Shown: positions 26,032 through 33,976 of the stretch, in pieces
Layout of the letters: each line of letters opens with the position of its first letter
Numbering within the stretch: the first letter of the stretch is position 1
Source: Oscillospiraceae bacterium
GTDB lineage: Bacteria; Bacillota; Clostridia; Oscillospirales; Ruminococcaceae
Assembly: GCA_022769565.1 (NCBI GenBank)
Contig: JALEJQ010000108.1
Span: 1 to 62,874, forward strand
Direction: 5' to 3'
Length of the DNA stretch: 62,874 bases
Notes under the pieces: generated by a model
What the model saw: only the letters and a program-made list of their open reading frames with translations
Databases searched by the model: none
What the model was told of the DNA's origin: nothing
Position numbers and translations under genes: made by a program

Positions 26032-27471
26032 TTATTCTGCCATTGCTTCAACTTCTGCGTTGAACTCGTCGATGTAGATCTGAACTGCATCTTTGAGCAC
26101 TTCTCTTACAGTTGCCCAGTCTCCGCCGTAGAATGCGGCTCTGATACCGGTATCGCTGCTGTCAATAAGGTTATACATATCGGTGGGGCAGCCTGCGTGA
26201 ATATCATATACGGGGTGTTCTGCGGTCATTTCGGAGATCTTCTGCTGCATTTCAAGCATTTCATCTGTCCAGCCGTAGTCGTTGATGTGCTTATCCCTTG
26301 CTATTTCCTGTGTGCGCTCGTCGGAATTTGCGGCAAGTATGCATTCCATGAACTTGATAACGCCCTCGGGGTTCTGTGCGCCCTTGCAGAGCATATATGC
26401 ATCAAGTCCTGCAGGGAGATAATAGTTCTCAGCTTCGGGATCCTTGGGCAGCGGAACGAACATAACGTTCTCAGCCTCGCCGAAGGTCTTTGTCCAGATG
26501 TCGGGGGAAGACTCTATCTCGTAAAGTCCGCTTATGTAGAAAAGCTCCTTGCCCTCGCCGATGAATTCGATGTGTGTCGACCAGTTAAAGAGGGATTTAT
26601 CAAGGGTAAGTCCGTTGTCGTTAAGGGACTTCATGAAGTTCATTGAACGCTCAAGGTTTGCGTCATAGAAGTTCTGTACAAGCTTTCCGTCCCTAAGCTC
26701 AACGGAAGGAACGCCTGCGGTAAGCATCAGAGGCTGCTCGTTGAACCAGCCGTCCAGACCGTAGCACTCGTTCTCTGCATCACAGAAGTCAAGGAGCATA
26801 CTCTTGAATGCGTCCCAGTCCCACTTGCCCTCTTCAAGAAGGTCGGCAGGGTCGTCAAAGCCGTAGCCTTCGATGGTCTGTCTGTTGTAGTAAACGACCT
26901 GACCTGTTGTAGCGGCTGTTGCAATAAGGTAATGCTTGCCGTTAAGCTCGAAATAGTCGTTGATGTCCTTAACGCCCGACCAAAGCTCGCTGTCGTAGTC
27001 AATAAGGTTGTCAACGGATTGGAACATTCCGTTTGTAACGCCCTTGGGGAAGGAGTCAAGGTCGCCGCCTGCGATAAAGTCAACACCTTCGCCGCCTACT
27101 ATTTTTGTGGAAAGGTCGTTGAAGCGGTTAGCCCATGTTGTAGGCACATATTCTATCACGCCGTCGTATTTTTCCTCGAAAAGCTCAAGGGAAAGCGCCT
27201 TTGTGTTGCCCGAGGTGGTAGCGTGGAACGGGTCATAGAAGGAGAACCACTTGATGGTCTTGTTTTCAAGCTCGCCCGTAAGCAGGTCGGCAACGTCTGC
27301 GACCTTTGCTGCGTCCTCTTCGGAAAGCTCGGCTGTATTGATCTCAACGGTAGCCTGTGTGGTGGTGGTAACGGTGGTTTCGTCAGCCGTTCCTTCTCCT
27401 CCGCAGGCGGTAAGTCCCAGTGTCAGTGCTGCAGCTGTAGCTGCTGCGGCATATCGTTTGTAATTTTTCAT
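26032..27471 (-). CDS. ABC-type extracellular solute-binding lipoprotein (sugar type), copy 2
   Basis: The 479-aa product has lipobox LTAC (Cys23) followed by a Thr-rich linker. The family 1 solute-binding domain shares long stretches with copy 1: ENKTIKWFSFYD, YVPTTWANRFNDLSTKIVGG, DSFPKGVTNGMFQSVD, GKWDWDAFKSMLLDFCD, and a C-terminal GIRAAFYGGDWATVREVL. The two genes are separate transcription units pointing the same way. Their divergence suggests different ligands, and again no permease genes are adjacent. Confidence 0.88.
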   Translation of the reverse strand: MKNYKRYAAAATAAALTLGLTACGGEGTADETTVTTTTQATVEINTAELSEEDAAKVADVADLLTGELENKTIKWFSFYDPFHATTSGNTKALSLELFEEKYDGVIEYVPTTWANRFNDLSTKIVGGEGVDFIAGGDLDSFPKGVTNGMFQSVDNLIDYDSELWSGVKDINDYFELNGKHYLIATAATTGQVVYYNRQTIEGYGFDDPADLLEEGKWDWDAFKSMLLDFCDAENECYGLDGWFNEQPLMLTAGVPSVELRDGKLVQNFYDANLERSMNFMKSLNDNGLTLDKSLFNWSTHIEFIGEGKELFYISGLYEIESSPDIWTKTFGEAENVMFVPLPKDPEAENYYLPAGLDAYMLCKGAQNPEGVIKFMECILAANSDERTQEIARDKHINDYGWTDEMLEMQQKISEMTAEHPVYDIHAGCPTDMYNLIDSSDTGIRAAFYGGDWATVREVLKDAVQIYIDEFNAEVEAMAE

Positions 27472-27522
27472 AGAAACACATCCCCTTTTTGTTGTTTATG
27501 CTGCAAAATACTTTATAGTATT

Positions 27523-27552
27523 ATTATATCAGACGGGAGAAAGCAATGTCAA
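27523..27552 (-). promoter_or_regulatory. promoter of solute-binding lipoprotein copy 2
   Basis: On the minus strand, TTGACA (27552-27547), an 18-base spacer and TATAAT (27528-27523), about 45 bases before the start codon, which follows AAAAAGGGG. Confidence 0.8.
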
Positions 27553-27677
27553 CGTTTACATAGCCATTTTTGCGGAAGCTTTATTGTGCATTTTTAACAG
27601 AAAACACGTTGCTTGACCGTTTAAATTGGATGTTTGTCCGCTTTTTTATGAGTTTACTGCAATATCAGAATAAAGCG

Positions 27678-27706
27678 TTGACATCGGCGTTAAAATATGG
27701 TATTAT
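27678..27706 (+). promoter_or_regulatory. promoter of the 27797-31173 operon
   Basis: TTGACA (27678-27683), a 17-base spacer and TATTAT (27701-27706). It is divergent from the promoter at 27523-27552. Confidence 0.8.
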
Positions 27707-27796
27707 TTTTATGCTTTGTTTGCAGAATATGTCGTTTTGTACCAAATTGCGGCAAATATCCTGCAGCATGAAAATTTTTATAAAGGGGTAATAAAA

Positions 27797-28690
27797 ATGT
27801 TTTGTTCAATTTGCGGAAAAGAGCTTCAGGAGGGCGAGACCTGCACCTGTCAGCAGGGGGTAAACGCTCAGCCTGCGGCAGAAAACGTACAGCCTGCAGA
27901 AACTCAGACCGAAAGCGCACAGCAGGAAGCGCCCGTTTCCTCTCTTCCCAGCGGAAGCGAGCTTGCGGAAGGCGCTAAAAACGCTGCTCAGGCAGTAAAA
28001 AACAATCCTATCGTAGCGGACGTTCTTAACGTTATAAAGGGCGCTTTCAAGGACCCTGTAAAGCAGACGGTTGAATGTGCAAAGCGCAAGGACATTCTCT
28101 GGGTGATCCTTGCAGTTATCGAGACACTTGTTTTCTCTCTGGCTTCAATGGTATTTGTCAAGAGACTGCTTTATTTCTTTGTATCTATAGTAGCTTCCAA
28201 CATCGGCACCAAGGTTGGCTACGGCAAGACAAGCGAGCTGCTTGAAGGTTTAGGCGTAACATCGGGAAAGCTGTTCGGTGTAGGCGTCGGAACTTATCTT
28301 ATAACCCTTGTTATCACTGTTATTCTTATGATGCTTTCCGTTCTGGTATGCAAGCACAAGGCAGGCTTTTCACAGACAGCCAATATGCTGACAGGCGCTT
28401 TCCTGCCTTCGACCATTCTTCTTGCTGTTTCAATAATCGTAAGTATGTTATGTGCGCCCATTTCCCTTCTTCTCTTCTTTGCGGCATACATCTGCTTTAT
28501 AATTCTTGCTTATCTCGGTATGCAGAAGCTTGACAAATTTACCGTTTCTCCCTTCAAGGTATACACGGTATTTGCTGTTCTCTTCACAGCTGTTGCAGCT
28601 TTTGTAAGCCTCAGACTTTCGGGAAATATGGTAGTTGAGATAATCGACGAGCTTATGAGTTCTCTCAATTCACTCAGCTGGTTATTCTGA
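27797..28690 (+). CDS. zinc-ribbon multi-pass membrane protein
   Basis: The 297-aa protein begins MFCSICGKELQEGETCTCQQ, a short zinc ribbon with Cys at 3, 6, 16 and 18. A Gln/Glu/Pro-rich linker follows, then five or so hydrophobic helices between about residue 110 and the C-terminus, in a YIP1-like arrangement. I chose ATG 27797, after AAAGGGG; the open frame extends to 27716 but would add an unrelated leader across the 5' UTR. It starts a three-gene operon with a lipoprotein and a small anchored protein. Function unknown; an envelope stress or secretion role is only a guess. Confidence 0.8.
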   Translation: MFCSICGKELQEGETCTCQQGVNAQPAAENVQPAETQTESAQQEAPVSSLPSGSELAEGAKNAAQAVKNNPIVADVLNVIKGAFKDPVKQTVECAKRKDILWVILAVIETLVFSLASMVFVKRLLYFFVSIVASNIGTKVGYGKTSELLEGLGVTSGKLFGVGVGTYLITLVITVILMMLSVLVCKHKAGFSQTANMLTGAFLPSTILLAVSIIVSMLCAPISLLLFFAAYICFIILAYLGMQKLDKFTVSPFKVYTVFAVLFTAVAAFVSLRLSGNMVVEIIDELMSSLNSLSWLF

Positions 28691-28714
28691 GCATAACTGA
28701 AAGGGAAGAAAACG

Positions 28715-30676
28715 ATGAAAGAAAATAACGGACTTTTTACTGTTAAAAGGCTGCTGCGCAAGGTCTTTCCGGCTGTTGCGGCGCTGTTCTGCACGGTGAT
28801 ATTATCCGCCTGCGGAGCTACCGTCAACACAACTCTTGACGCAAACGCAGACTTTAAGGGCACAAGGACCATAACCGCAGTCCTTTCCTCCGGCGACCTT
28901 AACGAATATGTAAAGGGCGGTGCGGATGTTATTGAAAAGGTTGTTAAGAAATACATTCCCGATAATGTTGAGTATAAAAAGAAATTGGACGAAAACTCTC
29001 TTACCTACACCTTTACATTCAGCTTCAACGACCTTGACGATTACCGTGACAAGGTAGACAAGATAATAAACTCTCGGCGTGAAAAGGAATTCGCTCCCGA
29101 AATAACCTACGAAAATCTGGACAACCCGTTCAGAAAAGAGGTTTATCTTAAGGAAAATTTCAACTCCATAGACCTTATCTACTGGCTCAAATACGGTCTT
29201 AAAAAAGAGAATGTTGTAAACAGGGACAGCGATTCCGACTGGTTTGAATCGGGCAGCAGCAAGATAATAATTGACGGTAAGGAATACGATTCAAGCGATA
29301 AGCTGAAAGTTGACAAGACAGAGACCAACTCCCCCGACCGTGTTGATGTTATAACATACATAAACGCAAACGGAACTGTTGACCGTGATTTCAGATTCAG
29401 ATTTTCTGCAAAATCTATGCAGAAGTTTGCCGAAAATTCCGTTGACCTTGACAATTATTTCGGTACTCTTTCCGCAGGTGCGGCTGTTGAAAAGCAGGAA
29501 GACGAATCGGGTACAACTACTTTTGATGTAAAGGTGAGCGGTATCGCTCCAGAAGCTGTAAACGCTGCAACGGCTGAAGTTATGCACGATGATGCCGCTG
29601 CATTTACTCTTGGAGTAAGCGGATATACATCTGCTGGCACCGAGGATAAGGACGCATATGATGTCAAATTTAAAATAAGCGAGCTTGTAAGCGGTTCTTA
29701 TTACACAAAGAATACCATTTACTGCAATTACTACTTCCCCGGCAATGTAGACAATATTGAAGATGAGGATACCAATACATATACTTATTACGGCACCGAC
29801 AACGATGACAAAACCTATTACTATTTTGAAAACAGGGCTCTTGAAGACGGCGCAGCTCATATATTATGCTACGGCTGGAAGGTAAGCTTTGACAAGGTGA
29901 GCGCAGAGCTGGCATTTTCCGGCGACAAGCCTGAGCTTGCTGTAAATATGTATATTCCCGCAGACCTTATGGAAGCTGCCAAGACCCCCGTTAAGACAAA
30001 GATAGAAAAGGCAATGCCCGAGGGAGCAAAGTTTGACGAGATACAAAGCGAGGACGGCGCTTATACCGTATTCAAGGCTGATATGAAGGGCGGCACCTCC
30101 GAGGACGTTGCAACACGCTACAAGCAGTTCATTTACAACTACTCCGGCTTAAAGACCGAGTGTAGCTTCAGCTTTGAAAAGGGACACAGCGGTTCTCCCT
30201 TCGTGACCTTCTGTGCTTACAACGCAGTATTCGACATGAGCGGACTTTCCGGCGGACAGCCTGTAAGCATCGTTTATAACAAAACTCCCGGCGAAAAGAT
30301 ATTTATTACGGAAAACTGCAGCTTTATCGCAGACCCCGAGCAGACCGACGACGGCGTTTATACGGGTACCTCTGACAGCCGTGTACGCTTCTGCGCAGTA
30401 ACGGAGTCCGTTAATATTGTTGGAATAATTGTCTGCGTAATAATTGTTCTGTCGGCGATCGTGCTGATAATAATCGCTGCAGCAAACGCCAAGAGCTGGA
30501 TAGCACTGGCTAAAACAGCCGCAGCTGCAGTTCCCAAGGTATCAATGCCTTCCGTACCCTCTGCACCTGCCGCAAGCACGGGAGCGCCCAAGGCTGCGCC
30601 TGTTGAAAAGGCATCAATTGCGGAAGAGAACACCGCTGCTTCGGCAGACAGCGACGATGAGGAGGAGTTTATCTGA
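28715..30676 (+). CDS. LppM-like lipoprotein with C-terminal membrane anchor
   Basis: The 653-aa protein has a signal with lipobox LSAC (Cys33). A segment beginning ATVNTTLDANADFKGTRTIT resembles the LppM/DUF3153 type of Gram-positive surface lipoproteins. After a long, tyrosine-rich extracellular region comes a transmembrane helix at about residues 566-590, then an Ala/Pro-rich cytoplasmic tail ending in DSDDEEEFI. Being both lipidated and spanning the membrane is unusual. It is the middle gene of its operon and overlaps the next gene by one base at TGATGA. Function unknown. Confidence 0.75.
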   Translation: MKENNGLFTVKRLLRKVFPAVAALFCTVILSACGATVNTTLDANADFKGTRTITAVLSSGDLNEYVKGGADVIEKVVKKYIPDNVEYKKKLDENSLTYTFTFSFNDLDDYRDKVDKIINSRREKEFAPEITYENLDNPFRKEVYLKENFNSIDLIYWLKYGLKKENVVNRDSDSDWFESGSSKIIIDGKEYDSSDKLKVDKTETNSPDRVDVITYINANGTVDRDFRFRFSAKSMQKFAENSVDLDNYFGTLSAGAAVEKQEDESGTTTFDVKVSGIAPEAVNAATAEVMHDDAAAFTLGVSGYTSAGTEDKDAYDVKFKISELVSGSYYTKNTIYCNYYFPGNVDNIEDEDTNTYTYYGTDNDDKTYYYFENRALEDGAAHILCYGWKVSFDKVSAELAFSGDKPELAVNMYIPADLMEAAKTPVKTKIEKAMPEGAKFDEIQSEDGAYTVFKADMKGGTSEDVATRYKQFIYNYSGLKTECSFSFEKGHSGSPFVTFCAYNAVFDMSGLSGGQPVSIVYNKTPGEKIFITENCSFIADPEQTDDGVYTGTSDSRVRFCAVTESVNIVGIIVCVIIVLSAIVLIIIAAANAKSWIALAKTAAAAVPKVSMPSVPSAPAASTGAPKAAPVEKASIAEENTAASADSDDEEEFI

Positions 30677-31173
30677 TGAACAGTAAAGCAAAAAGCTCGC
30701 TTATTGCCGCAGCTTTGGCACTTGCGGTACTGATAGCGGCGATAGTGTCACTTTGTAAAATAACCGCCCTGCCCGACAGCTGCAAGACGATAGAAAAGCT
30801 GATAAAGGGCTGTGAAGCGCAGTCGGAGAGGCAGATAACGGCTTGTCTGAGCAGCGGCTCATATTTCGGTGGATTTTCAAGCTGTGTAACGGTTGAGGAT
30901 TACCTTTCCGCCTGCGGCATTTCCTTTGATTTTATGAAGGATGAAAGCTGCAAGTTGAAAGAAGTAAAGCTGGTAGGCTCGGCAGAGATAACTGACAGCG
31001 ACACCCTTGAAAAGATCAGCAGCTATACAAACAAGGATGTATCCTACATTTTCATTGCCGCCGAATACATTGACAGCGAAGGCGCAGAGAGAAACGCCGT
31101 TCAGAGCTACTATGTAATTTCGGAAAGAACAGACGGAAAGCTGGTCAATATTGGCAGCTCGCTGTATCTTTGA
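30676..31173 (+). CDS. small anchored extracytoplasmic protein of unknown function
   Basis: The 165-aa protein has an N-terminal transmembrane or uncleaved signal segment (about residues 7-28) and an outer domain with several Cys residues. The ATG overlaps the TGA of the preceding lipoprotein gene, so translation is coupled and the two products probably work together. I recognise no family. Confidence 0.75.
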   Translation: MNSKAKSSLIAAALALAVLIAAIVSLCKITALPDSCKTIEKLIKGCEAQSERQITACLSSGSYFGGFSSCVTVEDYLSACGISFDFMKDESCKLKEVKLVGSAEITDSDTLEKISSYTNKDVSYIFIAAEYIDSEGAERNAVQSYYVISERTDGKLVNIGSSLYL

Positions 31174-31179
31174 TAAAAA

Positions 31180-31240
31180 TTAGGAAAGTTGAAAGTGGAA
31201 TTATGAGCAATTCGCTGAATGAATAATAGTTGGGAAAGAA
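31180..31240. repeat. fragment of the modular intergenic repeat
   Basis: TAGGAAAGTTGAAAGTGGAA and GCAATTCGCTGAATGAATAA: one arm of the GTGGAAAGT module joined to a short TGAATAAT module. Confidence 0.7.
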
Positions 31241-31255
31241 TATCAGTGCATATGC

Positions 31256-31284
31256 TTGATAAAACTATTTTTGTGTGATATAAT
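31256..31284 (+). promoter_or_regulatory. promoter of a candidate small RNA
   Basis: TTGATA (31256-31261), a 17-base spacer and TATAAT (31279-31284). The next feature is a strong terminator 46 bases later, with no ribosome site between. Confidence 0.7.
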
Positions 31285-31290
31285 AATCAC

Positions 31291-31368
31291 ACGAAATGAA
31301 ATGAATTCCACCGGAACTCACAAAAAATCGACCCCCTCGGAGAGCCACCTCCGAGGGGGTCTTTTGTG
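31291..31368 (+). ncRNA. candidate small RNA defined by promoter and terminator
   Basis: A near-consensus promoter and an intact terminator bracket about 75 bases with no convincing reading frame. A 23-codon frame starting at ATG 31303 lacks a ribosome site and runs into the terminator. The unpaired 5' part would be available for base pairing. This is an inference from signals only; no known RNA family was recognised. Confidence 0.45.
31330..31368 (+). terminator. strong rho-independent terminator
   Basis: GACCCCCTCGGAG (31330-31342) pairs perfectly with CTCCGAGGGGGTC (31349-31361) around a six-base loop, followed by TTTTGTG. It could end the small RNA or the operon that stops at 31173. Confidence 0.85.
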
Positions 31369-31387
31369 CTGATGCTGCTTTTTTTCT

Positions 31388-31615
31388 AATGCGGAATTCG
31401 AAATGCGGAATTCGGAATTATATGTGCTGCGCTATAGTTTTATTTAACGCTATCTCTTTTGGTAATTGCGCTTTTGAATGGCACAGGCAAGCCGTTCCTG
31501 CTTTTTTGTGAAGCAACGGGCGCACACTGTGCGCCCCTACAGAGCTATTGGAATAACACCGCCGCAGGCGATACCATAATTCCACATTCCACTCTCCACA
31601 TTCCAAATTAAAAAA
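31388..31615. repeat. modular intergenic repeat with internal GC palindrome
   Basis: It opens with AATGCGGAATTCGAAATGCG and GTGCTGCGCT. The middle holds CGGGCGCACACTGTGCGCCC then CTACAGAG, the reverse of 17115-17143. It closes with ACCGCCGCAGGCGATACC and ATTCCACATTCCACTCTCCA. A 77-codon minus-strand frame across it is not credible as a gene. Confidence 0.8.
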
Positions 31616-31644
31616 AGCTCCGCCCTTCCAGCCTTTTCCAATGC

Positions 31645-31673
31645 TTGACATTGGGAGAATAATATTATATAAT
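31645..31673 (+). promoter_or_regulatory. perfect-consensus promoter ahead of rnj
   Basis: TTGACA (31645-31650), exactly 17 bases, TATAAT (31668-31673). It is the strongest promoter seen in the window and gives a 5' leader of about 275 bases before the ribonuclease J start. Confidence 0.85.
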
Positions 31674-31679
31674 AGATAC

Positions 31680-31940
31680 TGATTAATTGTGTTCGGACAC
31701 GGATCCCCTTGGGAAACTATATATCCGCTCTCGGAAAAATATAATCATGAAACAAAACTGCGGTCTCATACTATGCTTTTTTCCCTGCCGCAGTTTCAAA
31801 CTTTATGCACAGACCCGTTTCTGCATATTTCTTGCTTTTACGGAGTTATAGTGATTCTGTACGGTCTTTTTATAATGCTTTTATAATGCTCTGCCGGATT
31901 TCTGCGCATAATAACATCGGACTACATAATATTAAAGAAT
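31680..31940 (+). promoter_or_regulatory. long structured leader of ribonuclease J
   Basis: The leader holds a small hairpin GTGT-TCGG-ACAC (31689-31700), a CGGAT/ATCCG stem (31700-31727) enclosing CCCCTTGGG, and a 9-base stem AAACTGCGG (31755-31763) with CCGCAGTTT (31788-31796). No gene is visible. It may be an autoregulatory leader or contain an independent RNA. I recognise no known family. Confidence 0.5.
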
Positions 31941-31953
31941 AGAGGTTGAAAAA

Positions 31954-33942
31954 GTGGCAAAAAACGATATTGAAACTATTACTGTAAATATGTACGGAGA
32001 AAGAATTTCCCCCAAAACCCAGAAACAGACCGAAAATGCTCCCAAACGGCAGAGCAGAAGCGCAAAAGGCACTAAAAGCCCCCGTGCGGCTCAGAACGCC
32101 CCTCAGAAAAAGAAGAAAAAGGACGAAACAGCCGAGGCAAGACCAAAGCGCACCTATCAGAAGCGCTCCGCAAGTCAGAAAAGCGTTAAAAGTCAGCCCC
32201 CCAAGGAGCCTGTTTCCGAGCTTCCTATTATTGATGAGGGCAGCATAAAGTGCGTTTACCAGTCCAACCACAAGTCGGTGAAGCGCACTCCCGTAAGGAT
32301 AATCCCCCTTGGCGGTCTTAACGAGATAGGCAAGAATATGACGGTTTTCGAGTGCGCAAACGACGCTTTTATCGTTGACTGCGGACTTGCCTTCCCCGAC
32401 AGCGATATGCCCGGCGTTGACCTTGTTATCCCCGATTTCACCTACGTTGAGCAGAACGCTTCAAAAATAAGGGGCATTGTCATAACTCACGGTCACGAGG
32501 ATCACATCGGCGCTCTTGCATATCTTCTTAAAAAGGTCAACGTTCCCGTTTATGCAACAAGGCTCACCATCGGTCTTATCGAGGGCAAGCTGAAGGAACA
32601 CGGTATTCTTGAAAGCGCAAAGCTGAACGTTGTTACCCCCCGTCAGACCGTTAAAATGGGCTGTATGGCGGTGGAATTTATCCGTGTCAACCACTCTATC
32701 CCAGACGCTGTGGCGCTGGCTATACACACTCCCGCAGGCGTTATCGTCCACACGGGCGACTTTAAGGTTGACTTTACCCCTATTGAAGGCGGAATAATCG
32801 ACCTTGCAAGGTTCGGCGAGCTTGGAAACAGGGGAGTTCTTGCACTTATGGCGGATTCCACAAACGCCGAGCGCCCGGGTCACACCGCTACCGAAAGAAC
32901 GGTGGGAAATTCCTTTGAAAAGCTGTTTGACAAGGCGGAGGGCAAGCGCATTATCATTGCGACCTTCTCCTCAAATATCCACAGAATACAGCAGATAGTC
33001 AACTGCGCCGTGCAGAACGGACGCAAAATAGCCGTTTTCGGCAGAAGTATGCTGAACGTTATCTCAACGGCAATAGAGCTTGGCTATCTTAAAATGCCCG
33101 AGGGTCTTATGATAGACCTTGACGCTATGAACAGGTTCCCCTCGGAGAAGATAGTGCTTATCACAACGGGAAGTCAGGGCGAACCTATGTCGGCGCTGTC
33201 ACGAATGGCTATGAACGAGCATCGCAGCGTTACCATTACCCCCAACGACTTCATTATCATAAGCGCAACGCCTATCCCCGGCAACGAAAAGCTTGTCACA
33301 AAGGTAGTCAACGAGCTTCTCAAAGCCGGCGCAGAGGTAATATACGAATCTATGTACGACGTTCACGTTTCCGGTCACGCTTGTCAGGAAGAGCTGAAGC
33401 TGATGCTTGCGCTGACGAAACCTAAGTTCTTTATCCCCGTTCACGGCGAGTACAAGCACCTGAAAAAACACGCAGGACTTGCCTATGACCTTGGAATGGA
33501 CAGAAGCAATATCATTATCGCAAGCATAGGCAACGTTATCGAATCGGACGGCGTTGATATGAGAGTAACGGGACAAGTGACCGCAGGACGGGTATTTGTT
33601 GACGGTCTTGGAGTTGGCGACGTTGGCTCTATCGTTATAAGAGACAGAAAGCACCTTGCGCAGGACGGACTTATCATTGCCGTTACGACCATCGAGCTTG
33701 AAAGCGGCACTATCCTTGCAGGTCCCGACATTGTTTCAAGAGGCTTTGTATATGTAAGAGAATCGGAAGAGCTTATGGACGCTGCAAAGGAAGTCCTTAC
33801 AAAAACTCTCCAGAGCTGTCTTGACGGCAATACAAGAGAGTGGAACGCTATAAAGACAAAAATGAAGGACGCTCTGGGCGACTTTATCTTTGCAAAGACA
33901 AAGAGAAAGCCTATGATACTTCCTATCATTATGGAAATATGA
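31954..33942 (+). CDS. rnj: ribonuclease J
   Basis: RNase J is a metallo-beta-lactamase/beta-CASP nuclease with 5' exonuclease and endonuclease activity in mRNA decay and rRNA maturation. The zinc motif HGHEDHIG is near residue 178. The beta-CASP part includes FSSNIHRIQQIV, TTGSQGEPMSALSRMA and VSGHA, and the C-terminus is of RNase J type. At 662 aa it is about 100 longer than B. subtilis RNase J1. The excess is a Lys/Arg/Gln-rich N-terminal tail (about residues 1-85) that looks disordered and RNA-binding. The start is GTG after AGAGGTTG. gdpP follows after 34 bases. Confidence 0.95.
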   Translation: MAKNDIETITVNMYGERISPKTQKQTENAPKRQSRSAKGTKSPRAAQNAPQKKKKKDETAEARPKRTYQKRSASQKSVKSQPPKEPVSELPIIDEGSIKCVYQSNHKSVKRTPVRIIPLGGLNEIGKNMTVFECANDAFIVDCGLAFPDSDMPGVDLVIPDFTYVEQNASKIRGIVITHGHEDHIGALAYLLKKVNVPVYATRLTIGLIEGKLKEHGILESAKLNVVTPRQTVKMGCMAVEFIRVNHSIPDAVALAIHTPAGVIVHTGDFKVDFTPIEGGIIDLARFGELGNRGVLALMADSTNAERPGHTATERTVGNSFEKLFDKAEGKRIIIATFSSNIHRIQQIVNCAVQNGRKIAVFGRSMLNVISTAIELGYLKMPEGLMIDLDAMNRFPSEKIVLITTGSQGEPMSALSRMAMNEHRSVTITPNDFIIISATPIPGNEKLVTKVVNELLKAGAEVIYESMYDVHVSGHACQEELKLMLALTKPKFFIPVHGEYKHLKKHAGLAYDLGMDRSNIIIASIGNVIESDGVDMRVTGQVTAGRVFVDGLGVGDVGSIVIRDRKHLAQDGLIIAVTTIELESGTILAGPDIVSRGFVYVRESEELMDAAKEVLTKTLQSCLDGNTREWNAIKTKMKDALGDFIFAKTKRKPMILPIIMEI

Positions 33943-33976
33943 ACCGCTGTTATACGGTAAGGTGGTGTTTAAAAAA

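Noticed and set aside
31418-31651. 77-codon minus-strand frame in the gap before rnj
   Set aside because: It is a translation of repeat modules, contains the typical GAHSVRP run from the GC palindrome and has no ribosome site.
31680-31940. 6S RNA in the gap before rnj
   Set aside because: The ends do not pair to form the long closing stem and central bubble expected of 6S RNA.
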